From the NCBI GenBank assembly GCA_900539625.1, contig UQCW01000069.1:1-10355 (forward strand): a stretch of 10,355 nt of DNA, read 5' to 3'. This document shows positions 1-6,311 of this stretch, one piece after another (position 1 is the stretch's first letter; each line of letters opens with the position of its first letter). The notes beneath the pieces were generated by a model, which saw only the letters and a program-made list of their open reading frames with translations, was not told where the DNA came from and did not search any database. The stretch is from an uncultured Prevotella sp. GTDB taxonomy: Bacteria; Bacteroidota; Bacteroidia; Bacteroidales; Bacteroidaceae. Position numbers and translations under genes: made by a program.

Positions 1-119
1 TTCATAAATCGGCCTCAAAAGGTAGGGGCAAGCCCCTACCCTAAATATGAGCCCCTTACAGGGGCAGTGCTATCGCCCCAACCTTCGCGCCCCTCACTTT
101 GCGAGCAAAGTGAGCTACA
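1..119. repeat. Palindromic intergenic repeat cluster, cut by window edge
   Basis: Three hairpins lie in a row: 21-40 (stem GGTAGGGGC, AA loop), 51-65 (GCCCCT stem around TAC) and 93-114 (CTCACTTTGC arm). Bases 1-66 recur almost unchanged at 3722-3787. The 93-119 palindrome recurs in inverted orientation at 3482-3508. No credible coding sequence covers this stretch. It looks like the right-hand part of a composite repeat whose left end lies outside the window. Its function is unknown; an intergenic mobile repeat or a transcript-end structure is an inference. Confidence 0.8.
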
Positions 120-195
120 ATGCTGCGCCCCAAAGCGCCAGCCTCCCCATCTCCCACACATATTTCCCCATCCCCTTTAACAATTCATCGTTCTG

Positions 196-283
196 CGGCC
201 GCGATTCGTGCGACCTTCGGCCGCGAGTAGCATTACCCTCGGCCGCGAGTAGCGCTACCTGCGGCCGCGAATCGGCGACATCT
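196..283. repeat. 22-bp GC-rich tandem repeat, four units
   Basis: The 9-mer CGGCCGCGA starts at 196, 218, 240 and 262, an exact 22-bp period. The middle two units share the longer string CGGCCGCGAGTAGC. The outer units diverge in their second halves. The first and last units carry a GCGGCCGC octamer. The array sits just beyond the terminator of the small-protein gene. There are no spacers between units, so it is a minisatellite-like array. A protein-binding array is possible but unsupported. Confidence 0.8.
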
Positions 284-308
284 CAGTAATGCCGTTGACA
301 CTTCCAAC

Positions 309-347
309 AAAAAAAGCGCGGAATTGAACCGAATCAATTCCGCGCTT
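309..347 (-). terminator. Rho-independent terminator after the surface-protein operon
   Basis: A 14-bp perfect stem pairs 314-327 with 334-347 around a 6-base loop. Read on the minus strand it is followed by seven U residues (the A run at 309-315, partly in the stem base). It starts 22 bp beyond the stop codon of the small-protein gene. A T6 run at 351-356 means it could also act weakly on plus-strand transcripts. Confidence 0.9.
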
Positions 348-368
348 GCATTTTTTATGTCGGGGAGA

Positions 369-548
369 TTAGATCTCCTCGTCGCTTTCCGACCAGTTTT
401 CGCTGCTCCAGCCTTGCTTGTTGCTCCAGTTGTCTGGAGTTTCCTTGCTTGAGTCAACGCCCATATTAATATTCGATGCGCTCATCATGAGCGATTCGGT
501 GAAGAGGTTCACCTCAGTGCTCTGCGGAGCGATATATTTCTTTTTCAT
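369..548 (-). CDS. Small acidic protein of unknown function (59 aa)
   Basis: The function is not recognised. I chose the ATG at 548, which gives the start MKKKYIAPQ; an upstream in-frame Met at 623 would overlap the preceding gene and adds no plausible sequence. The form 'MKK-YI-P, hydrophobic-acidic stretch, short Ser/Ala-rich segment, acidic tail' is one I associate with many tiny, uncharacterised Prevotella and Bacteroides proteins. The C-terminal third has three evenly placed tryptophans (W41, W47, W52), each followed by Ser (NWSN, GWSS, NWSE), and ends SDEEI. There is no signal peptide or obvious membrane helix. It begins 31 bp after the discoidin-protein stop and is followed by a strong terminator, so it is probably co-transcribed with that gene. 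A role linked to the large protein is only inferred from position. Confidence 0.7.
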   Translation of the reverse strand: MKKKYIAPQSTEVNLFTESLMMSASNINMGVDSSKETPDNWSNKQGWSSENWSESDEEI

Positions 549-579
549 ATCGTATGTTTTTACTGATGATACATGTTTA

Positions 580-2984
580 TTAACGGGCAATGAACTTCTT
601 GCCGTTCTGGATGTAGAGACCACCCTTCACTGCCTTCACGACACGGCGACCGCTGAGGTCGTAGAGCGGAGCGTTGGCAGCTTCAGGAGCCACAGCATTT
701 TCAATGCCTGTCACTTCGCCGAAGTTGATCATCACGGCTGAAGCACCTGCCGTCTTCTCAACGTATGCCTTGTTGGCGCCAATCTGAGTGCCAGTGAATG
801 CGAAGAAACCGACTTCGCTGCCCGACTTACCGAGCGTGAGAACAAAGCTTGCCTCAACGGTCTTCGGAGCCAACGTACCTTCAAGGCCCTTGCTGGTGGC
901 AGTGCCTTCACCGATGGTGAGGACAGCCTTCGTAGCTGAGCTTTCGCCAACGAGCACGATGCCCTGCTCTGCAGCAACACCAGTGTGGCTCTTCGTCAGA
1001 TTCATAACGTTACCATTCAATTCGCCAGTGTAAAGCTCTGCACCTTCAGCAGCGCTTACAGAGAACGGCAGATAGGTGGTTGCGTAAGAAGCTTCGCCTG
1101 CGTCGTGGAGAGCGACTTCGATATCTGTTGCTTCAATCAGATACCATTTTGCGTTACCATCATTATCATACCACCAGTTCAAATTCTGGTTGACTTCTTC
1201 TTGAACAGGCTTAGTACCATCCTTAATCTCAAAGCAAGGTGCACCTGAAAGTGACACGGTATAGTCAGCACCGCCAGCATTGAGATCTGATGTATTTTCC
1301 TTACCTCCTGCTACATTTGCCAAATAAGTTCCTGCATTGACATTGAGCAGTTTGAATTTACCATTCGATTCTACGAATTGCCAGAGCTGGTCAACGGCTG
1401 CCTTGTCGTCATCATTCATCTTAACCGTGTTTGATGTACCTTCCTTCCAGCCAATGTAGTGATCGTATTTTTTGTTCTTAATGCGATAATACTTTTTGGT
1501 ATCAATCTTGTTGCAGTGCTGAGTCAAAAGGGCAGCAGACGCTGTCTTGAAAGTTCCTTCCATATCCAACAATGCCTTTACATTTGTTTCTGCATTTGCA
1601 TTAGCCGTTGAAGTGGTCACAAGATTCTTTACTTCATCCAATGCTTGTGGATCAGCAATCTGTCCAGGATTTACGCCGTCGAGTGCGCTAACGTCAACTT
1701 TTGCGATAGCTGCCATAATCGGTTTGCGAGCTTCAGCAGCAAAAGCAGGCTTCAAAGCTTCGATATCTTCCACTCTTCTAAGCATCCATGAAGAAGGAGA
1801 GTTGGCATTGCCATCCCAACTTGTTATATCGCCTTCATTACCAGTACCTTCATTGTGATATAATGCATGAAAAACATTACTTCCTTTCTTGATTTTAAAA
1901 TCACCAGGAGTTGTGAGGTTATCGAACGTCAACACTGTTTCATCGCCTAATGCGTCAACGCCAGAAATGTATTTTTCACGACCAAGGTTGTAGAGCGCGA
2001 AACCGCCTTCAACTGCCTTTAACTGCCAATATTGTGTACCATCTTTCTGGTTCAGAGTTTTCCAAGCTGGAGCACCAGCCTTTGCATACATGGCCTTTTC
2101 AACGCCTTGTTTATCCTTAAAAGCCTGGTAACCGCTGACAATCATGTAATAGCCAGCTTCAAGCGGATTCACAACGACAAGACCATTAGTTTCTGCCTTC
2201 AACGTGTTCAAGGCATCACCATACTGAGTCATCGTAGCACCTTCTGTATCAAGCACAGCCTTGGCTTTGGCTACAGCCGCAGCGATGGCTGCAGAATTAG
2301 CAGCACTGTATTGACCAGGATTCACACCGCTGTTGTCAACCACATACTGGAGTTCTTTGATTTCCTTTGACAAACCAGCCTTTGTGTTGTAAGCTTCATA
2401 AACGTAGAACTCTGCACAGCTGGCCCATTTGTGAGGATCTTGACCATCACTGTCCAATGTTACGAACAAGACATAACGGCCCATCACTTTGGCATCAAAA
2501 GCCACGTCTGTCTGTTTGTAGCCGCCATCCCAAGACATGGTGCCAGCTTTCACTTCGCCTGTTTTGTTCTTAACAGCGTCCTTATGTGACGCATCTGTAG
2601 CGGGGATAGTTACATCGTTAAACGGTGTTTTGCTGACATAGACCTTATACGAGGTACACATACCATTACCACTCGTTCTCGGCATGTAACCAAAACCGCT
2701 GATTTCCTTAACTTCACCAAGGTCAACGATAAAGTATTCTGGCAGAGAACCGCCTTTACCTGTGCCGTTTGCCTTCCAGTTTGAATGCCAATAAGTGTTA
2801 GTCTTACCGTCCTTGATATCGGTAACGTTACCAGTTGTACCTGAATCGATACACCAACTTGAAGCTGAAACGCTCCATGTGCTGCGATCAAGTGCTTCAC
2901 CCAGTTGCACCTGAGCACTTGCCGTTATACCCCCCCCCAAAAAAAGGCGAATACCAACGAAAGCAGAAAAGTAATTTTCTTCAT
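580..2984 (-). CDS. Secreted discoidin-domain surface protein, frameshifted in the signal peptide at a poly-G tract
   Basis: The body reads open from a TTG at 2940 to the TAA at 580 (786 residues), but that TTG lacks a signal peptide. An ATG at 2984 encodes a good one (MKKITFLLSLVFAFFWGG), which then hits a stop after 19 residues. One extra G in the G9 tract gives an intact 801-residue protein with cleavage likely after ASA in ITASAQ. Numbering from the TTG: residues 14-182 form an F5/8 type C (discoidin-like, carbohydrate-binding) domain with the strands WHSNW and YFIVDLGEVKEISGF. Then come a helical FIVAR-like segment (about 185-255, with GVNPGQ) and a ricin-like beta segment (about 260-390). 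A second helical segment (about 400-472, again GVNPGQ) and a second ricin-like segment (about 478-605) follow. The C-terminal beta region ends in the tail PLYDLSGRRVVKAVKGGLYI, resembling a type IX-type sorting signal. The likely role is glycan binding or adhesion at the cell surface. Base composition looks more AT-rich than the parE block. Confidence 0.8.
2930..2945 (-). repeat. T7-G9 homopolymer tract, candidate phase-variation switch
   Basis: On the coding (minus) strand seven T are followed directly by nine G, inside the signal-peptide codons of the discoidin protein. With nine G the frame from the ATG at 2984 ends at TAA (2927-2925). With ten or seven G it continues into the 786-codon body. 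Tracts like this are prone to slipped-strand changes, and also to base-calling errors. Confidence 0.75.
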
Positions 2985-3075
2985 AAGTTATTAATTTATT
3001 ATTTGTAGTTAGGTTTATTCTATGAGTTGGACAATTTTTAAGTTAGAATGGATATGGCTTTTAATTGTCTGAGGG

Positions 3076-3105
3076 CAAAGTTATTAATTTTGTCTTAAAT
3101 CCAAT
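3076..3105 (-). promoter_or_regulatory. Bacteroidetes-type promoter for the discoidin protein gene
   Basis: On the minus strand TAACTTTG (plus coordinates 3076-3083) matches the TAnnTTTG -7 element exactly. ATTG at 3102-3105 stands 18 bp upstream as a -33 element (consensus TTTG). Transcription would start near 3069, giving a leader of about 85 nt before the ATG at 2984. This supports 2984 as the true start. The leader is AT-rich with no clear Shine-Dalgarno sequence, as is usual in this phylum. Confidence 0.7.
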
Positions 3106-3305
3106 AGGGAATCAAGAAAAATTTTTCAAAAAACATTATATTAAGTGCTTAGGAAATAGTTTTTTGCGTTTTGCAGTGAGGATGGAGGAGAGGGAAAGGG
3201 GCGAAGAACGGGGAGTAATGGGATTTTTAAGAAAATGTGACGGGGAGGTGCAAAAAGTTGTAAAAATGGATTGGGGCGGGACAACAAGATATATTTGGCG
3301 CCGCA
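3106..3305. other. Non-coding spacer, purine-rich, no gene seen
   Basis: I see no convincing gene here. The stretch is AT-rich next to the promoter and then purine-rich on the plus strand. It contains GAAAGGGGCGAAG (around 3194-3206), a string found again at 3466-3478, so it probably holds a decayed unit of the neighbouring tandem repeat. Confidence 0.5.
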
Positions 3306-3480
3306 TTACAACGTATTTTATGGTTAGACTCGGACGGCGTAACAAGGAATTAAACGAATTTCTTGGCGGCGAGGGACTGGGGCGAAGGATGACAACGAAT
3401 TTTATAATTGGCCTCAGACGGCATAACAACGAATTAAACGAATTAACGAATTTCTTGGCGGCGAGGAAAGGGGCGAAGCA
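3306..3480. repeat. Two-unit tandem repeat of about 86 bp
   Basis: Unit one starts at about 3306 (ACAACGTATTTTAT) and unit two at about 3392 (ACAACGAATTTTAT). Both then run through a GACGGC-TAACAA-GAATTAAACGAATT segment and end TTTCTTGGCGGCGAGG followed by GGGGCGAAG. The second unit is longer because of an extra short AACGAATT repeat. The second unit also forms the left boundary of the composite element at 3408. Confidence 0.75.
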
Positions 3481-3858
3481 CTGTAGCTCACTTTGCTCGC
3501 AAAGTGAGGGGGACGGATATGTCGCGAACTTGTCTGAAATATATTGTGGACTATGCGGCGCCGCTGCCCCTGTAAGGGGCTCATATTCCAGGATAGGGGC
3601 TCGCCCCTATCTCCCGCCGCAGCTCATCGATTCTCGCTGCTGCCCCTGTAAGGGGCGCATATCGTGGGCGGGGCTTGCCCCGCAACAAGATTCGAGATAT
3701 GAGCCCCTTACAGGGGCGAGGTTCATAAATCAGCCCCAAGAGGTAGGGGGCAAGCCCCTACCCTAAATATGAGCCCCTTTCAGGGGCAATCCCCCGTACC
3801 CGAGCGGCCCGGCAATTCGTTAATTCGTTTAATTCGTTGTTACGCCGTCTGAGGCCAA
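3408..3858. repeat. 451-bp composite repeat element with 45-bp inverted termini
   Basis: The left arm 3408-3452 and right arm 3814-3858 are inverted copies matching at 44 of 45 positions (TTGGCCTCAGACGGC... running into AACGAATT). Between them lie a CTCACTTTGC palindrome (3487-3508) and a series of GGGGC hairpins. There is no transposase or other coding sequence, so if mobile it is non-autonomous (MITE-like). A related copy in plus orientation begins at about 10189, and part of another is at 1-119. No clear target-site duplication is visible just outside the arms, so mobility is an inference. Confidence 0.65.
3566..3787. repeat. Array of seven GGGGC-type hairpins
   Basis: Short perfect or near-perfect palindromes occur at 3566-3580, 3593-3610, 3642-3656, 3668-3683, 3703-3717, 3742-3762 and 3773-3787. 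Two kinds are interleaved: GCCCCT-three bases-AGGGGC, and a longer arm such as ATAGGGGC-TC-GCCCCTAT. The segment 3566-3656 is repeated at 10263-10353, and 3722-3787 at 1-66. The hairpins differ in loop and outer stem while pairing is kept, suggesting that the structure rather than the exact sequence is retained. Confidence 0.8.
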
Positions 3859-3923
3859 CCAATGAACTGCGGCGCAGCCCGCAACCCCGTTGCAAAAATT
3901 CGATTAATTCGAACCGCCGCCGC

Positions 3924-4133
3924 GAGCGCCCTGAAAGGGCAGCCAGTTCTCAGCCCAGGGCAACGCCCTGGGTATCAGTATATAAACACCTACGCCCTGT
4001 AAGGGCAAAAGTATGGGCGAATGGTTGGCTTTTACTTTTGCCCTTACAGGGCGTAGGGAATGGGGATATGGTACCCAGGGCGTTGCCCTGGGCTATGAAC
4101 TTGTTGGGCTTTCAGCCCGCGCAGGGCCGCAGA
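3924..4133. repeat. 210-bp nested-palindrome element, copy A
   Basis: This is an inverted, almost full-length copy of 8516-8726. It is built of five hairpins: GCCCTGAAAGGGC, CCCAGGGCAACGCCCTGGG, a pair of GCCCTGTAAGGGC palindromes facing each other, CCCAGGGCGTTGCCCTGGG, and GGGCTTTCAGCCC. The two halves also mirror each other (ACGCCCTGTAAGGGCAAAAG opposite CTTTTGCCCTTACAGGGCGT), so the whole element could fold into one large cruciform or RNA hairpin. It lies 90 bp beyond the S41 peptidase stop codon and may serve as that operon's transcript end, which is an inference. Confidence 0.85.
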
Positions 4134-4223
4134 TAGGGCTTTTCCGTACAATCTCCATCTACTTAATTTTTCTGGATTTTGAACACCCTACCTAAAAGAT
4201 ATTATATATTTTTCCACCCCGTC

Positions 4224-5810
4224 TTAGGGTTTCTGGAGCTCTTCGAGCGCCCGCTTCACGATGTCGTTCTTCTGATTGATGATGCGGAAATACTCGTTGC
4301 GGTCCCATACGTTGTAGGCCACGAGGGCTTTAAGCATAAAGGCCATGTCTTCGCGTGCCTCCTTACGCTCGGCCTCATCTTTCGGTTTGATGCCCTTCTT
4401 CTCGGCCTCTTTCTCGATGTCGTCGAGGAGAGAGGTGGGGATGGCGTAGGAAGAGAGGTAGTCGTCGAACGACTTATAGCGGCGCAGGATGGGCTTGCGG
4501 TTGCTATCGGTGAAACGCAGGGCGGCCTGCGTGATGAGGTTGTTGCGCGAGAGGGCGCGATAGTAAGGCGTGTAACTCGTGGTGTCGAGTGGCACGAAGA
4601 TGTCGGGCATGATACCACCGCCGCCGTAGACGGTGCGGTGTTTTTCCAACGTGGTATAGACCTTTGTGCTGTCGAGGTGGATGCTGTCGAGGTGCATCAG
4701 TTCGCCATGCGTAAAGCGCGTGTTGAGGTCTTCGTTGTATTTCTCTTTCTCTCCCTTCACGTAGGGCTTCTGGATGCAGCGGCCCGAGGGGGTATAATAG
4801 TGAGAGACCGTGAGGCGTATCATTGAGCCATCGGGAAGTTCCACGGGACGCTGCACGAGGCCCTTGCCGAAGGTGCGGCGGCCGACAATGACGCCGCGGT
4901 CGTGGTCTTGCACGGCACCGCTCACGATTTCGGCGGCCGAGGCGGTGTATTCGTCGACGAGGATGGCGAGGCCGCCCTTACGGAAGAGGCCGTTGCTGCT
5001 GGCACGCAACTGCGAGTCTTTTCCCGTGCGGCCCTGTGTGTAGACCACCAGACTGCCGCCGGGGAGAAATTCGCTGGCGACGTCGACGGCCGCGCCGAGA
5101 TAGCCGCCGCCGTTGACACCGAGGTCGAAGATGAGCTTTTCCATGCCTTCGCCCTGGAGTTTGGCAATGGCGTCGTGGACTTCCTTGCCCGAGGTGGCGC
5201 CGAAGCGCTCCAGATGGATATAGCCGATGCCGGGGGCGATGATATAGGCCGCGTCGACCGTGTTGACGGGAATCTTGTCGCGCGTCACCTTAAACGACAG
5301 GGGCGCTTTCACGCCGCGACGTACCACGCCAAGCACTACTTTGGAGTTTTTCGGTCCGCGAAGCAGGCGCATGATGCTGTCGCGGTCCATCTTCACGCCG
5401 GCGATGGGGCGGCCGTCGACACTCACGATGCGGTCGCCAGCCACGATGCCAGCCCGCTCGCTGGGGCCTTTGGCCGTTGGCTGGATGACAACGAGCGTGT
5501 CGTTGAGCATATTAAACTGCACGCCGATGCCCTCGAAGTTGCCCTCCAGAGGTTCGTTGAGCTTGCGGGTCTCCTCAGCATTGGTGTAGGAGGAATGCGG
5601 GTCGAGTTTGGAGAGCATGCCGTTGATGGCATCCTCCACGAGTTTTTTCTGGTCGACACTGTCGACGTAGAGATTAGAGATGGCCAGTTGTGCAAACTGC
5701 AATTTGCGAAGCTGTTCCACATCAATGTCGGGCTCGCCGCGTTTCTGGGCGAAGACCGTTGTGCAGGCGCAGAAGAGCGCGAGGCACACGAGGATGAGAT
5801 GTTTTTTCAC
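4224..5810 (-). CDS. S41 family C-terminal processing peptidase (CtpA/Prc type)
   Basis: A periplasmic Ser-Lys endopeptidase of the tail-specific protease family, which cleaves envelope proteins near their C-termini. Order in 528 residues: signal peptide (about 1-21, ending VFA before Q); N-terminal helical part (30-85, with the family-typical KLDPHSSY at 68-75); PDZ domain (about 90-170, GIGVQF and AGDRIVSVDG); S41 catalytic core (about 185-350) with Ser291 in YTASAAE and Lys316 in TFGKG, 25 residues apart as in E. coli Prc; then a C-terminal charged region. The start is a GTG at 5810, 9 bp after the coaD stop, so the two are tightly coupled. No better ATG fits the signal peptide. One oddity is that the oxyanion-region motif, usually DLR-NGGG or similar, reads DLGVNGGG (229-236). 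The particular substrate cannot be read from the sequence. Confidence 0.93.
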   Translation of the reverse strand: MKKHLILVCLALFCACTTVFAQKRGEPDIDVEQLRKLQFAQLAISNLYVDSVDQKKLVEDAINGMLSKLDPHSSYTNAEETRKLNEPLEGNFEGIGVQFNMLNDTLVVIQPTAKGPSERAGIVAGDRIVSVDGRPIAGVKMDRDSIMRLLRGPKNSKVVLGVVRRGVKAPLSFKVTRDKIPVNTVDAAYIIAPGIGYIHLERFGATSGKEVHDAIAKLQGEGMEKLIFDLGVNGGGYLGAAVDVASEFLPGGSLVVYTQGRTGKDSQLRASSNGLFRKGGLAILVDEYTASAAEIVSGAVQDHDRGVIVGRRTFGKGLVQRPVELPDGSMIRLTVSHYYTPSGRCIQKPYVKGEKEKYNEDLNTRFTHGELMHLDSIHLDSTKVYTTLEKHRTVYGGGGIMPDIFVPLDTTSYTPYYRALSRNNLITQAALRFTDSNRKPILRRYKSFDDYLSSYAIPTSLLDDIEKEAEKKGIKPKDEAERKEAREDMAFMLKALVAYNVWDRNEYFRIINQKNDIVKRALEELQKP

Positions 5811-5819
5811 GATGGGTCT

Positions 5820-6269
5820 TTATTTTTTCTTGGGTAGAAAATCTGTCACGTCTTTGCCGAAGGCGATGAGTTCGCGAACGACGCTTGAGGAGATGCTGAG
5901 ATAGTTGGGGTCGGTGAAGAGCAACACCGTCTCGACGTCGCCGAGGCGCTGGTTCATGCTGGCGATGTCGCGCTCATATTCGAAATCCTTCACCGAGCGG
6001 AGTCCGCGTAAGATGAATTTCGCGCCCTCGCGGTGTGCCAGGTCGATGGTGAGGTCGGAATAAGAGACAACCCTCACGCGCGGTTCGTCGGCATAAAGCT
6101 GCCGGATGTGTTCCACACGTTCTTCGGCAGTGTAGAGCGCCCTTTTGTTTTCGTTGACACCCACGCCGATGACGATTTCGTCAAACAGCGGCAGTCCGCG
6201 CTCCACGATACTGGCGTGGCCGACGGTGAAGGGGTCGAACGACCCCGGGAAGATGGCGATGCGTTTCAT
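5820..6269 (-). CDS. coaD: Phosphopantetheine adenylyltransferase
   Basis: Transfers AMP from ATP to 4'-phosphopantetheine to form dephospho-CoA, the fourth step of coenzyme A synthesis, in the cytosol. At 149 residues it is slightly shorter than the E. coli enzyme. The nucleotidyltransferase signature GSFDPFTVGH (9-18) holds the catalytic His18. Further family motifs are Lys42, ILRGLR (86-91) and ISSSVVRE (126-133). It starts at an ATG and ends TAA 9 bp before the S41 peptidase start. It follows parE by 42 bp. The parE-coaD-peptidase order is one I recall from Bacteroidales genomes, so this is probably a standing operon and not a recent arrangement. Confidence 0.97.
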   Translation of the reverse strand: MKRIAIFPGSFDPFTVGHASIVERGLPLFDEIVIGVGVNENKRALYTAEERVEHIRQLYADEPRVRVVSYSDLTIDLAHREGAKFILRGLRSVKDFEYERDIASMNQRLGDVETVLLFTDPNYLSISSSVVRELIAFGKDVTDFLPKKK

Positions 6270-6311
6270 TGTTTTGCTCTGTTTTGGAAAGGCCAGATGG
6301 CGGCCTCTCTG

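Noticed and set aside
196..283. CRISPR array
   Set aside because: Units of 22 bp abut with no unique spacers, and no cas genes are present.
580..2940. TTG at 2940 as the true start of the discoidin protein
   Set aside because: It would lack any signal peptide and falls inside the homopolymer; the ATG at 2984 supplies a complete signal peptide and lies below a good promoter.
2985..3105. Invertible promoter upstream of the surface protein
   Set aside because: The promoter is well formed, but I found no inverted repeats flanking it and no recombinase gene in the window.
3065..3766. A 233-codon plus-strand reading frame in the repeat region
   Set aside because: It runs through tandem repeats and hairpin modules, has no recognisable domain, and its sequence follows repeat structure rather than protein-like constraint.
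3837..4195. Small plus-strand frames across the 210-bp repeat (and a similar one at 8357-8809)
   Set aside because: They translate the palindromic repeat in both copies (RPVRAKV, LLPLQGV) and reflect its symmetry, not a gene.
4902..5837. Long plus-strand frame opposite the S41 peptidase
   Set aside because: It is the antisense shadow of a gene with clear catalytic motifs; high GC at third codon positions leaves the opposite strand open.
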